Source: Stercorarius parasiticus
Taxonomy: Eukaryota; Chordata; Aves; Charadriiformes; Stercorariidae
Assembly (NCBI GenBank): GCA_013396915.1
Contig: VWZL01000358.1
Span: 124,001 to 188,000 of the forward strand
Length of the DNA: 64,000 bases
Direction: 5' to 3'
A program made the position numbers and the translations under genes. Below the pieces are notes generated by a model that searched no databases, was not told the origin of the DNA, and saw nothing but the letters and a program-made list of their open reading frames with translations. Below, piece by piece: positions 40,507-53,800 of this stretch (the first letter of the stretch is position 1; every line of letters begins with the position of its first letter).

Positions 40507-40511
40507 GGCTG
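40507..40511. repeat. Target-site duplication GGCTG (right copy)
   Basis: Exact match to 39750-39754, directly after the LTR end GGGACA. Confidence 0.8.
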
Positions 40512-40543
40512 CAAGTGTTTTGAGGCTGCAAAGATTAATTTAA

Positions 40544-40621
40544 TATTTTATTTTATTTTATTTTATTTTATTTTATTTTATTTTATTTTATGTTATGTTT
40601 TGTTTTGTTTTGTTTTGTTTT
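40544..40621. repeat. (TTTTA)n-(TTTTG)n compound microsatellite
   Basis: About nine TTTTA units, a short transition (TGTTATG), then about five TTTTG units. It lies 32 bases beyond the right target duplication of the solo LTR. The change of unit in mid-array suggests an A-to-G change that then spread by slippage. Confidence 0.93.
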
Positions 40622-43600
40622 AATTGTGCTATTATACATAACAAAGAAACAGGCCTTTTAATCTTCCCAGTATATTCATACTTTATGATTTGTAACTATG
40701 CTAAACTCTTAGGGGAACATGTTCAGAATTGCAGTGAGAGGATACCTGTGGTTTTCCCTGCCTCCTGGCCCAAAGGTCAAGCCATGAGGAATTTTCTGAT
40801 AGCACTTACCTTAGTTGAAACTGAATCACTGTACTGTTTTTTACTATTTTTGGCTTGCCTGTATTCCTTCTTCCTTAACTCTTGTAAAATCACATCCCCA
40901 TTCCTCCTGATAATGTTTATTTTGAGTTTGTCTGTAAGTTTGGAGTGAGCTATTGGTGTGTTATCACCTTTTTATATCTTATCTCAACTTCCTCACAATT
41001 TTTTATGAGTGCAATCCCTCTGATGCTACAGAAAGGAACGACTGATAGATATTTTTTCTTCACCATCTTTCTATCCTCACCTCAGTCTTCAGTGCATATG
41101 GAAAAAAAAGTTCCCTAGAGAGGCCTCTGTTCTCTCAAGCATCAGGACAGCTCTGCTGTCTCCCAGGAGCGGAGCAGCACCATAGCAATGCAGCCTGATC
41201 AAGTGTTAGAGCCTGGGTTTTATGCTGGGGGTGAAGTCACTGGAAAAGACCACAGCAGACTGAACTGAATATCACCTTGGGGTGAAAAAAATCCCAAGAA
41301 CACACAAAAATTCCCTGCAAGTACAGTGATGACTTTACATGTGAGTAAACATCAGACTTACTGGTTGACTATTCATGATTTAACTTAAAAGGGAGGGGAC
41401 TGAATTTGCACAGTACTAGCATGTTAGGAAGTACCTTATTAAAAAGGAAAATAGGCATCATACTATTAACAATACAGGAGAGTATTCCTTTTTGTTTTAT
41501 TATCCAATAACATTTAAATGTGTACCTCTATTTGGTATTTATAGTGGCCATAGGACCATAGTGGGTTTCTACATACTCAGGTGTTCATTGTGCAGTGTTT
41601 GTCTGAACAGGGACTGCAAGTTCACATTATTAAGTTTTCCTCCACACAAGGGCTAGAAACTTCCCTTAAAATACAGTCTGATATTTTGATATAATCTCAT
41701 GATCTCAAAACACAAGTGGGACTCTAGGGTCAGGCCCTTACTTCAGTCTTGTCTTCAGCTGGAGGGTGGAAAATTGCATTGCTACAACTGAGAACTACTA
41801 TTTCTACTCTTGTGCTCCTATGAAACCATCTTATTCAAAGTAATATACGTTATTTTGGTTGAGGTTTCTGAATCACATCTCCTACCCTTTAGATGCAATT
41901 TTAAAAATTATTGTCTTTCAATTTGTGTGTACTTCTGCCTTGTTATCCATATGTACAGAGAGAGAATGCACAGCAACATATCCTGTCTAGTAAGAACAAA
42001 GTTCTAAATAGTGTACGGCAGTAATTGAGTTGAGGATAAAAGATCCATCCTGAATCCTATTAACAATAATATGGTTTATGCTATAGAGATAAACCAGCAC
42101 AACACACACACAACTATAATATCGAAGCATTTTTTAGAGCATATTTATTGAAAAAATACCTATTTGATTCTATATATTGTAACTTAATGTTTTAACCTCT
42201 TTCCCATACTGAATCCTCCTTTCACCGGAAGCATATAGTTCATACCCCACTGCTATTGTATGCAGATAAGAAGGAGGTACTGCAAAGGTGACTTCCGAGG
42301 GATAAATAATCTCAGCATCTTTTAAAAAAATAAAAATTACCATTGTCTCCTGTTTCCCCCCCAGCACACAAGTGCTGTGCTTGCTCCATAAGCAAGGATG
42401 AATTCAATCATTATTTCTGGCTGGCATTATTTCATACCAGATCTAGGGTTGCTGTATCGATGGAGTTCTCCAATGAGTGATGTAAATGGAAGCCAAGTCC
42501 TCTGTTTATCCCTGGGGGTCTAATTCCCGTCTTAAAGGAGAATTTATGGCAAGATATTGTTAAGGAACATGTTAAAGCAAGACAATGTGATTTATGCTCA
42601 GTATCTATCATACTGGCAGAATTTGGACAGATGTCGTTGTTTGTCAAAACCACAGAGTAAACCAAAGCAGAACATTTTAGTCAGATCAGGATATTTATTC
42701 TTTTTTTCAAGAGAGAGACGATGTACAACTCTCTGCCATAGCTTATCATGGAGACAGAAGAACAAAGACAGAGAATAACAGCTACTCCAGAGAAATCTCA
42801 GAAAAACTAGTGTCGCATAAAATATTCCATGTGCTAAGACTAAGGGGAACATAGATAGCAAGATAGACCTTGGACTCTTTCTACAAGACAGAAATTTAGT
42901 AACATCCACTATCTCTCCATACACTGTGTAGAGAGAGGCGTGTCCCTACCGGGGTGTCATCTGGTGCCGCACATCTGCTGGCCACGCTCACTCTCTCTTG
43001 CCTCCCAGGAACCTAGAAGAAGCTAAAGCTGCTTTAATTCCTAAATAGATTTCTTGAAGGAAAATAAACAAAATTCAGCCAAGAATGATGGCTCCCTTAA
43101 TCTCCCTCTCACTGTCTGTCTAACACCTTTCTTGCATACAGTAACATTCTGGTTTTACAAGGAACTTGGCTTAGAAAGTCTCCAGGCATAGAGAATAGGC
43201 AAAATGCTATAGAAATTTGACCACCTCACATTGACATTGTCCAGAAGACTTTAGTATGTTCCCTTCATTGAAGAAAACCTGGAATGATCAATTCAAAAGG
43301 AAAAAAATTCCGCCACGTATGTCTGAAATGTAGGAGGTTTTATTTTTTTTTTTTTAGATCTTGATATCTATTATCTGTATTTGAAGAAATAAATTTGAAT
43401 TTAATATCTGTTCTATAATTTAAAATTTATGTAAGTATAATTATATATATTTTATACTTTGCAGTAATTACACAGTGGAGTTACAGGCATAAGAATAGTG
43501 TGAGCCCAGTTCTAAATCTTTACAAGATTTTTTTTTCCCTCCATTAGTAGGATATCTGTTAGATCGACTTGCTTCTGTATGTATAACTGACAAATATTTT

Positions 43601-43785
43601 TTTTGTGTTCTATGGAATTTCTGCTCGCATTTTTTACTTAGCATTAGTCTTTTCCTCAAAAAATATCTTCCTTTCTGATCTGCAATGCTACCTCTTTGAT
43701 AGTATCTATTCCACAGAGGTATCCAGATTCCTAGGAATTTATTCTACTTATTTTGTGCATGGTTCTCCATTTCCCTAAAAAGCAA

Positions 43786-43826
43786 CCCCACCCCCAAATA
43801 AACCCCCAAAACCAAAACCAAACCCC
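43786..43826 (-). repeat. C-rich tract, G-rich on the minus strand
   Basis: Four C-runs of 4, 5, 5 and 4 bases, with short CC steps between the last two runs. On the minus strand these are four G-runs separated by loops of 15, 7 and 1 bases. This could in principle fold as a G-quadruplex, although one loop is long. Confidence 0.6.
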
Positions 43827-44855
43827 AAATGAAACAACTCAATAAATATCTTCCTCTATTTCTGAGGTTCGCTCAGGTTTGGGAGTCAAAATTTTGACAT
43901 TGGATAAGAGAAAACAAACTTAGTAATGTAAAAGTAAACATTTCCACAAACGGGTAAGATATTTCATTGCTATATAAATCCTCAAAATCAAAGCATTTGC
44001 CTTCAAACCTTCACCTCTTATAGTTAAAATCCTTTTGAATTTCAGAAGTGTGGAGTGCTGAAAATTTCATTAACTTCCTCAACAATGGGAAGAGTATTGG
44101 TGCTTGTGAAAAATAGGGGTTCCCTTTTTAAAAGGCCATTCTTTAGTCTGATGAAGATCTAGGCCAGATCTTTGAAAGCAGGATGTTTTTCCTGATTTAA
44201 AAAAACCAAGACAATTTTGCAATAATTGTCTACTACATAAACAGAACATATATGTTTTTGAACTCTGTTTTTTCATACATGCCTTGCAATTTAACTATAC
44301 TTTATTATTCTAGGGAAAACTCAGAGGAGGATGAAAAAGCTATCACAAAACCAAATAGTTCCTTGAATGCACAGTCTGATACGGCTGTGAATCCTGAACT
44401 ACTGTTATTTAGTGGGAAAGAGGGCATCACGTATTTATTTTAACAACTGTCTAAAAGTCAGATCAAGAAAACTTGTCTCAGTACACATACACAAACAACT
44501 GGAAACAATCCACTTGGAGGAGGAAAACTCAAATGAAAAAGAAAAAAGACTGCAAAGGTCTTACGTTGAGGTAACAATTCTATGTAGCATATAGATCTGA
44601 AGAAGCTTCCTGGGAACAGGCTTGAACTTGACAGTTGGGTGGGGTATTTTCCAGCCTTAGATAATTCTATTTCATCTCTCTATGTTGTTTGTTAGTTTTT
44701 ATATTCAATAAAGCTAACATTAGCTTTTGATAAAATTCATGATGAGTCAGAAAATGCGAAAAAGGCTTTTGGTCTGGACCATTTCGTAAGTCAGGAAGAG
44801 CCCAATCCATTTCCAGAGCAAGTTCTCTATTTCATGTTTCATGGAAGATACACTA

Positions 44856-44889
44856 TCTTTCTTTCTTTTTTTTTCTTTTTCTTTTCTTT
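44856..44889. repeat. Pure pyrimidine tract
   Basis: Thirty-four bases of T and C only, made of CTTT and CTTTTT-like units. No retroposon body is recognised next to it. Confidence 0.85.
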
Positions 44890-47800
44890 GTTTTTTGTTT
44901 AAGTTCAGAGTAAAAAGTATTTGAATTGTATTATCTTCTCTTACAATTTTTTTCTTTTTTTTGCAAAATACAAAATAGTTACAATTATGTCCTTCCCTGT
45001 ATAGTTTCTAGCTACATACCAGGGACACGTTTGCCCATAGCTATGGAAAAAGGGAGGAGGAATATACAATGCAAAATAATTAAAAAGGTTACTTTACCTC
45101 TCATCAGGATTTGAAAGCAGAAATGCTGGATGCCGCAGTTATTGACTAATCTTAGCTTTTGTATCTGTCCATTAGCTCCATGGAGAAGTAACTCACTCAT
45201 GACCTATTTCAGTAGAAAATTGAGTTAAAGGCCTTCCTTCACTTCCCAGTCCTACAAAGTTAAAACAGTCTTGTCTTGCTACAGCCTTGCTGTTGGAGTT
45301 CCTCATGCTCTAGTCGTCTCTTTGAAGCCTAGCTCTATGCAATAGCTGATGTTCAGTAAGTAAGGTGGTAGAGAAGCATCTGTTACTGCAGTCTGCAGTC
45401 CTGATAAACAGAACACATGGCTGCTTTACTTATTTAAAAGGGGACCTGGGTTATTTGAAACATATATCTTTTTTTCCTCCTCTCTGATGAGGATTCAATC
45501 ACCCAGGAAATTTTGCCGAGGAACTGACTTATCAAAATACAGAAAGCTGCTAACAGAAACTGGGAGGCAGCCAACTGGTTGACACGCAGCTATGACAAAA
45601 AGTGAAAGCAACATGTAATTCAAATAGGAGAAAAGGGCAGAGAAATTTGTTCTATCAGTGGTGGTTGTTCTTTAAGGAGAACTTGTCATGAATGTTCTTC
45701 ATCTTCTTGTCATGAGCAATCTTCATCTTGAACATCATTACAGTTAGAAAGTTGAAGTTTATAATGGTTTCAGACATGGCAGCCTATTAAAAAATGCTGC
45801 AGGCCGCTAAATATTCATACAAGTAGAGAACTGAATGATTAATGGAAATACTTAAGAGTAAGAAAAAGGTAGTGCTCATTTGTGATATCTTCTATTATTA
45901 CCACACTGGAAAAAGAACTCTGGCAAGATCCAAATCCAAGCAGAATTAAATTTTCAATTGAGGTTAAGGAAACTGAATGTGATTCGCCATTTAGTTATCT
46001 ATTCAGAGTTAAAAATATATGCCTAGAAACAGTTTTACAATCTTTTTAATGTTGAAACTGAATTTTACGTTTTTATCCTGTTCTATTAATAAAATGGCAA
46101 CAGCACTGACATATGGCAAGTGGTAGAACTCAGTAGGTGTAGTTGTCACTAGGTAAATAGTCTCATTAAGAAGGAATTCACCTCCAGCCTTGGGACGTTT
46201 GAAACTATGTGCCAACTGTGGAACCATGTGGAACTTCTGAGGTGCAAGGTTTGGACATTCTGCTGGATCCTGGGCCACTAGGTTTATACTCAAATTGTAG
46301 AACCTCAGTGCATGTCCTGCTTGACTCCATGTCAGGGCAAGACCTGGATGCGCCCCAAATGCCCGTCCCCTGTCTTCTGTGATTTGGTTCCCATCAAAAG
46401 GCTGCCAAGAGGCACGGGCTAGTAGGAAGCTGGGCTTGCTCTGGACAGGTCTAGAAGGGTCAACCAGCACACCAGGGCACCCATATGATCTGCAAACTAG
46501 GTACAGTATAAAAGTCTCCCACCTTCACCTTATCAAGAAGCATTTCACTTAACAGATATCAAAGCCATTCACAAAGCAAGGAAGCCTTGTTCTATACAGC
46601 AGGCTACTCCTCTCAGGCTACTCCTCTTCTTTGTAATTTAGGATTAATATGAGCAAGCAGGAGAGCTGTTCTAAATCATATTGTCAGGTCTGCCTTGTCC
46701 TTGCAGGCTGAATCAAAGCATACATTACAATCCTTCCTAGTCTTTCTCTTAATTCAAGTGTAATATGTTAGGAACACGGTAGAGCTTCCTGTAATTCCCC
46801 AAAATACCGTATTTGCAAATGGAACTACAGCTTGCACCTTGGAGATAGCTCATGGCCACTATTCTCTGGTTACTTGAAACTGGAGAAGCAGAATCCCCAT
46901 GTGTATTTTCCAACCCACCAGCACAGATTGCTCGTCCAAATATAACAATGACAATCAAAGTAGTCGCATGAAACAGACTCAGCTGGTTGTGTTCTCACCC
47001 ACTTATTCCAAAATGTATAGAAGTGCAGACACAGTGAGGCACAGCACACCTGGGATTACAACAAAATGGTGTTAGATTGCAAGCAAAAAAGTAGTAAAGA
47101 CAGGAAAGTGAGAAAACTGGCTAACTTTTTCGTTGCTATGGGTTTTTTTGTTAAAGGGCAACTCTGTATTTGTTTCCACACTTACAAAATTATTAGAGTT
47201 GAGTACAACTTTTTCTTGACCAAAATAGTGTAATCAGTACAGATAGTAGAGTGGATGCAGCTGTATTACTATAACAGTTCTTCTACCACAATAATCATAT
47301 GTGAATAAGCTATTGCAGTAGAAATGTTTTTATACCAGTTCACCTATATCCACTCTAGAGCTTGTACCTTTTTTAACCTTACCAAGTTCAAGCTGGTATT
47401 GTTAAAAGTGGTGCAAACATGTAAACAAACCTCTTAAATTCTGTAGGTGAAATTATGACTCACCAACTTCAGTTTGACCAAGAATACCCGGCTGTGCTGT
47501 TTTACGATTCATCAGATAGGATTAACAGTGTTTACTTACTTCTTAACAGTGCAGGGAAGATTAATTATTGTCAGTATGTTTTCAATCTTTCAAGGATGAA
47601 AAGTGCTACACAGATCCTAACCAGCACAAAAGAAGCTGTGATGACCTACAGAACAAGGTACTGATTAGCTATGTGATGCTTTCCTCTGGATCTGACTATT
47701 CACAGGCATTAATTCCCTTCTGAAATAGAGAAAGTGAATATTTTTCAGTGTTTAGGGGATTTTTAGGTCTGAGCAAAACCAACTGCAATGCTACTCAGTC

Positions 47801-50800
47801 TGCGGTGGGTGAGAAAAATACTTATGAAATCATTAATTGTGTCTCTTCCAAGGTGCAGCAGTAATTTTGTGAGAAGACAGGTTACATTCTCTTGCCCTCT
47901 CCCAAAGGAGCTCCAAGGGCTGCCCCACATTATGCATCTGTTACTGCACACTGGGCAGGACTGTCTTCCCACTGAGAAGCAATAAGTGCTTCCCCTGTGA
48001 CTCGTAGCAGTGATTATTAAGAGCACAAATGTCACTGCTGAGAAATCTGGACCTCTATGTCAGTATACAGCCTTGGGCAAATTTTTATTTTTTATCACTC
48101 TGCAGCGGACATATCTTTATTTTCCCTTTATCAGGCTTTGCCTCTCACATGCCTGTTTTTAAATGTTTTTACATGACTTAGATGCAAGGATCCTATTGAT
48201 GTACAATGTGGTTTACACAGCAGTGCCACCAAAATAATTTAGAAATTATACTCCATAATACTGTAAATCATCAGTTTCATTTTCCCAGAAGTTTTACAAT
48301 AAACAGGCCTAAGAACAAATATTGCATGCGCTCTGGATCTGGCCTTGAAAATGCCGTTATATATAAACACCCTTCATGCTAATAATAAAGTACAAAGGAT
48401 ACAGATAGAAAATCAGCAAATTAGTGACCAGTGTCAGAAGAAAAGCAAAGGACATACAATTGTATTTCTTTCCTAATTTTCTTCTTATTTTTGAAAAGTG
48501 AAGGGAAAAGCAGGGGTGACAGGATGTGAGGTTTCCCATGAAACTACAGAAGTAGACCACCAAAGCAACTATTACATAAAGGAAAAAAATGTTACTGAAG
48601 AACAGTTTACGGAAGGAGCAGTTATGTGTCATTTGACTCTGACTTTCTTTGCTACTGAGAAGATTTTTGCTGATACTTAGATTTATAGTTCACTGTTAAT
48701 TATTTAAAATATACTTGTTTGACTTCAAGATGAGTCTATTGCTTCTTGGATACTGGTCCATTAGAAAGGAAAAACAATGTTTCAATTTATTGCTATTATT
48801 TTATTGTCTTTCTAAATGTGTGGAAAAATACACAGATATATTTCTCAACATGCTTTTAATAACTGTTCCAGGCAGTACTAATTTCCTTCAAGTTTTCATT
48901 TAAAATTGCTTTTATTAGTTAAGCTCTGCTGCCATGGCTTTGCTTAGGGATTTATTCACTATTCTTAGTGTGCACACAATTTCTATTAATGCCAGTTAAT
49001 AAGCATTGATTGAAAAAAAGAATCACATAATTGTTTCTAATTTTCATTTTTCACAGAAATTATTTCAGCAAAGTATTAGGTACTTTTACAGAGATAGAAA
49101 TACATTTCCGTTAAAACTATGTCAATACCAGATTTAGGTGAGTATTTTTTCTCATTTTTCTTCCCATATAAAGCCTTTTCAGAATGGAAATGCACAAAAA
49201 TCAATGTGGCTGGGTGGACCATGGCTATCCCTGGCATCAGTTGAGGTATAAGTTGTGTCTATTAAATCTTAAGATATAATAAAACCTGTAATCATAGTTT
49301 TGGCATGTTCTTAAAGAAGAAAGCCCTAGTGAAATGAAATTCCCTTGAATTCTGAGGCAAAATTCAACAGGGGCAGGCCTGGATTTCAGCACATTTTTGG
49401 AAGCTGACATGCAAAAAGGATGCACTCTGCTCACACGTGATACCTCCCCAAAGTGAAAATCTGAGTCCAATGAAATATGCATCTGGAACCTGACAAAATA
49501 TCCAGCTCTGGTATCTGATGTTTGATAGCTTTAGAGAGAGATTCATTTGTTAATTCCACTTACTTCTGCAAAAATAGCCTGTGTTTAGACTCATCTGAGC
49601 AGTAGAGAGCAGGTAGTGCTTGTAGAAATAACTTCCTCTGCTGTTTTCCTGTATGCACTGTTAAACATATTTACAAATAAGTGCACTGAAATGTATTAAA
49701 AATTTCAGGTGCTTCTAACATTTTCACCTTCATATTACTACACCATTTTAATTTTCTCCTATCTCTGAAATAAAAATAGATTGTAAGACATTCATATTTT
49801 ATCAGAATTTTTTTTTCATCTGTTATAACCTCTTACAGTATATATATATTTCATATACATATATAAAATATATTCCATAACATAGATGTTACCTTTTACA
49901 CTAAGTCCATCAGGGGAATAAGTTAAAGATCACATGCAAGTTAATTTTTAGTGTTTGGTTTAGGTTTTGTTTTTCCCCTTTGGGTGTCATAAACCACCAC
50001 TGATACTAATTCTTTATTTTTTTTCTTAAAGAACCTACTATGCTCTTTGAAACAAATAGAAACAATGCTATATTCGGAATATATGTGTCTTACAATGATT
50101 TACTGACGTGTATATATCCACCTAAAAATATCACATATGACTGGACACATAATCACATATATTCTGGATGTGTCCTGAATGTTCCTTCTTAGAATTTTCT
50201 ACATTTTACTGAATTTTTAATTGAAAAATAAGTTCTCATGGATGGAAAAGTTCCATATTAGAGCAGTCTTTTTCTCTAATATCTACTTCAGTTTAAAAAT
50301 CTGATTTTTTGGCAGGGGGCATTTTTTTGACCAAAAAAACCCCAACTTTAGGAAGCAAAGAAAATTGATGTAATTTACTCTTTTTGTCACAGAGAAATTA
50401 AATTGAAAATGCAGAACTAGTATATTATTAAACTATGACTGTTAACAAATGTAGACATCAATCCCAGTTTGCAGAATAGGTTATTTTACTTTTGTTATTT
50501 GAAAAGGCTAGATGAATGGTCTACACAGATTTATTGTAAAGCTCCAAAGGTTTGGTTATGAAGCACTGTGGTTGGGGGTCTGATTTACCTTAAAAATACA
50601 CAGAACCCAGTATACTACTGGTTCTAATCACACGTTTCTCTAAAACTCATTTAAGCATCAGTGTGCTTTTTCTTCAGAATAGAAGCTCAAAATCTGTCTC
50701 AAATTTGTAGCAGTTTGACAGGGTGGCTCAAGATATGAACAAGTGCCATGGTATCAATCCATATTTTCAGTGTTTTTCTCAGTTTTTCAGTTTTTATTTT

Positions 50801-50822
50801 TTTCAGTATTCTGGTTGAAATG

Positions 50823-50850
50823 GATGTATAGATGTGTAGATGTATAGATG
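50823..50850. repeat. Tandem repeat, 8-bp unit
   Basis: Unit GATGTATA with one variant GATGTGTA, about 3.5 copies. Likely slippage. Confidence 0.85.
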
Positions 50851-53800
50851 TTCTTCACAATGCCATGTCAACAATTTTTAATAACTGCACTTATGAAAAA
50901 GTAGAAAAAAAAGACTTTTTTTCTGTGTAAAAATATAAGATAATAAAATGTAAATTCGAGTATACAGGGATGGCAGATTGTTGTTAAAATTGAAAATTAG
51001 TTCCTAACACACCCCCCATCATATTTTCCATTTTCTAACTGTTCAAAGATGTTGTAGTTTTACTGAAATGCAGTATTATTAAACTAAAGCTTGAATGCAG
51101 TTTGTTCATTTATGTAGAGAAAAAGCATAAGGATTCCTTAAAAATACAGTTATTAGCTACTATGTTGTTAATGTTTTGATTGAAAAATGCATAAAAATAA
51201 GGTGTTTCAGGTAGGCAAGTGGGTAAAACTACACTGTGAGCTTTACTCCTGTCAAGGGAAGTGAGACCAATGTCCCATTCCTAGTCAGTCCTGCCTCCCC
51301 TCAGAATATACTACCAACTACGTGACTTTCATCTTCCCATCTGGGTAAACCAAACCGGCGGAAATAAACTAAATGGATCTATAACTGTTCATACAATCCA
51401 TGAATTTGTTTTGAGGAGGTATTCCTGAACATAAAATTCCAACGTATGCGTAAGCCTGGGGAGTTGTGTTTACTCGTATCAGCCATAAGATTATAAAAGT
51501 ATGTTTTCAGTCTTTGCTTTTACCAGTTTGTTTCTGTACAAATATAAATTTTATTCTTAAGTATGCATTTTGATTTCTTTCTGTCTTCTCTATGTTAAGC
51601 TTTATTTTGGAAAATAATTTAAAAAAATAATACAAAGGATATTTGGAAAAGAACCACCTTTTAAGAAAGGATTTTAAAGAACAAGAAGATTCACAATTAT
51701 TGTCCAGCTCATTCTCTGGATCATTCTGTTTTATTTTGGAGGAGTGAAACAGAGAAGAAGTGAAGAATCTCTTTAAGGTTAGTGATAAATTATCTAATCA
51801 AGATGGGCAGGCAGGAAAAGAGGTGCAAATAATTCAGTGGTTTTCAAAATGGCATAATAATCAAATTTTGTATATAAGGTTGACATACAACCCTGAAATA
51901 TAAATACAGTTATATGTGTCCAGGGCAGGGGTACCAGAAACCTTCCCTTATGATACTTTGTCAGAGCATTTGAAGAACTCTGCAGTATAGTCAGGGTTTA
52001 TGCACAAAGGAGATGCGCCCTATACATATGTGGGGTTGGACAACTCTTTCTCCAAACCCTGGCAGCCTCCTAACAATCTCTTGATTTTTTTTTTTTTTGC
52101 AACAGGCCATGCTTTGACTGCAGTTTTGAGTTTGTTGCCAGCTTTCTGAACACACTGGGTATACCAGCTGTAGGCTGGGCACATGGCGGAACTAAGCTGT
52201 GAGATTTTTCTAAATTAATCCCTAAATTAAGACCTCTGCTATAGCAAAGCATAAAGATGAAAATTACTGAATCATGACAGGTTCAGAGCTAAAAACCTCT
52301 GGCCTATTTCCTTTATCTGGCTGAAAACCATACCTGGCCCTTGAAAAAACAGAGTAGCAATGACCCATCCAGCCCTCCAGGTTTCTCTGGACCCTGTCAA
52401 AACCCACATTTGAAAGCAAGGGTAACATTATCTGGGTGACAAAAAAAAAAAAAAGTTCTCCCTCCCTCACAAATCAAAACAGTGAAGGACAAACTTCTAA
52501 GCTTGGGAAATAAACATTGGATTTCATTTCCAGGATCCCTACGTACTTGCAATTGCTAATACAAGATGGAAATTATGTGGGGAGATGTCTTCAGGGATAT
52601 AACTATGAAAACAGCTGAAGCTGGACATGCTTAAGACTGGAAAGGAAGCCACCTTCAGAGATAACTATAGAACTGGAAACTCCTGGTTATAGGACAAATG
52701 CTTTTGTCTCTCATTTTTCATTTTCCTACTGTCCCTCTGTAGAGTCCCCCAGAGAGCCAGATTCCTTTCAGCTACATAGGATTTCAAACAGTTAAAAGAG
52801 GGAAAGCAGAGAAAGAAGAAAAAATTATATTTTCAAGATTCAAATGAAGTATTTTAGCTCCAAACCTAAGTTAAATATAGTCTTCCTTCTGTGCAATTAT
52901 TTTTAAAAGAACAAAACCACCAACAAAAAAAACCCTACCACTGAACCTTTAGTCATGCCCAACTGAGGATATTAACTTTTGGAACCTTTTTAAAGCTATT
53001 TTGCTGGCTTCATAGAAAAGTGCATGGCATGCACTGCATAGTCCTGGTCTAATCAAAAATAATTTCATTAAAAAAATGCTGCATAGGTGTTTTTTTCCAC
53101 TAGACTACACACAGCATTTTAAGTTATCTTTCACTTTTTCCCTTTGGACTTTAACGCTTACAAATGGAGTTTCATGCTTCATGAAACAAAGACTCTCAGG
53201 CTGCTTAGGCAACCACAAGCAACAGGACAGGAACATGCCAATCTGGGGTAGAACCTGAAATCCCAGGCAAAACCACATCAGGCTGGGGGATGGTTTACGA
53301 TACCTCCAGTGCTCACCCCGCAGGGGAGAGGAATAGCAAATTTTATGATTTCAATGCGAGATTCTTTACAGTTAGACAAGTCATTGGCTCTGTACATGGT
53401 GAAGACCCAGATCCTGGTGTCATTCTACTGTAGAAAAGATTGGTTCTTTCACACTCTTTTCAGGTATCCTATTATTCTTTTTTCAGGTGTCCTATTATTT
53501 TTAGAACAAGATTTGCTATTTTTTTTGTTTGGCAGAACAGTACTCATCCTGGCTGCATAGTCCTATCCCCAATGACTAAAAGTTTAGCCCAGAGATGACT
53601 CCCTTTGAGATGATAACAGAGGACTCCTAAGAATAACATGAATGAAAAAAATTATTTCTGCCCTACTGAGCAGACCATTGCAGACCCTGAGGGCAGTGCA
53701 CAATTGCTATGTTGACTCAATAAAAAGCAAGAGAATTCATATTGTCTTGAGGGAATGAACCTCTGGTTTCCCAACATGCGCATAACACATGCTCGCCCCT

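Noticed and set aside
40207..40623. 138-codon plus-strand frame
   Set aside because: It is antisense to the solo LTR and ends in the TTTTA/TTTTG microsatellite; there is no protein family signal.
42598..42924. 108-codon minus-strand frame with hydrophobic stretches
   Set aside because: It looked receptor-like at first, but there is no conserved motif and AT-rich DNA easily gives Phe/Leu-rich frames.
53459..53502. Imperfect duplication of a TTTCAGGTATCCTATTATT-like phrase
   Set aside because: A simple local duplication of about 24 bases with no further structure.
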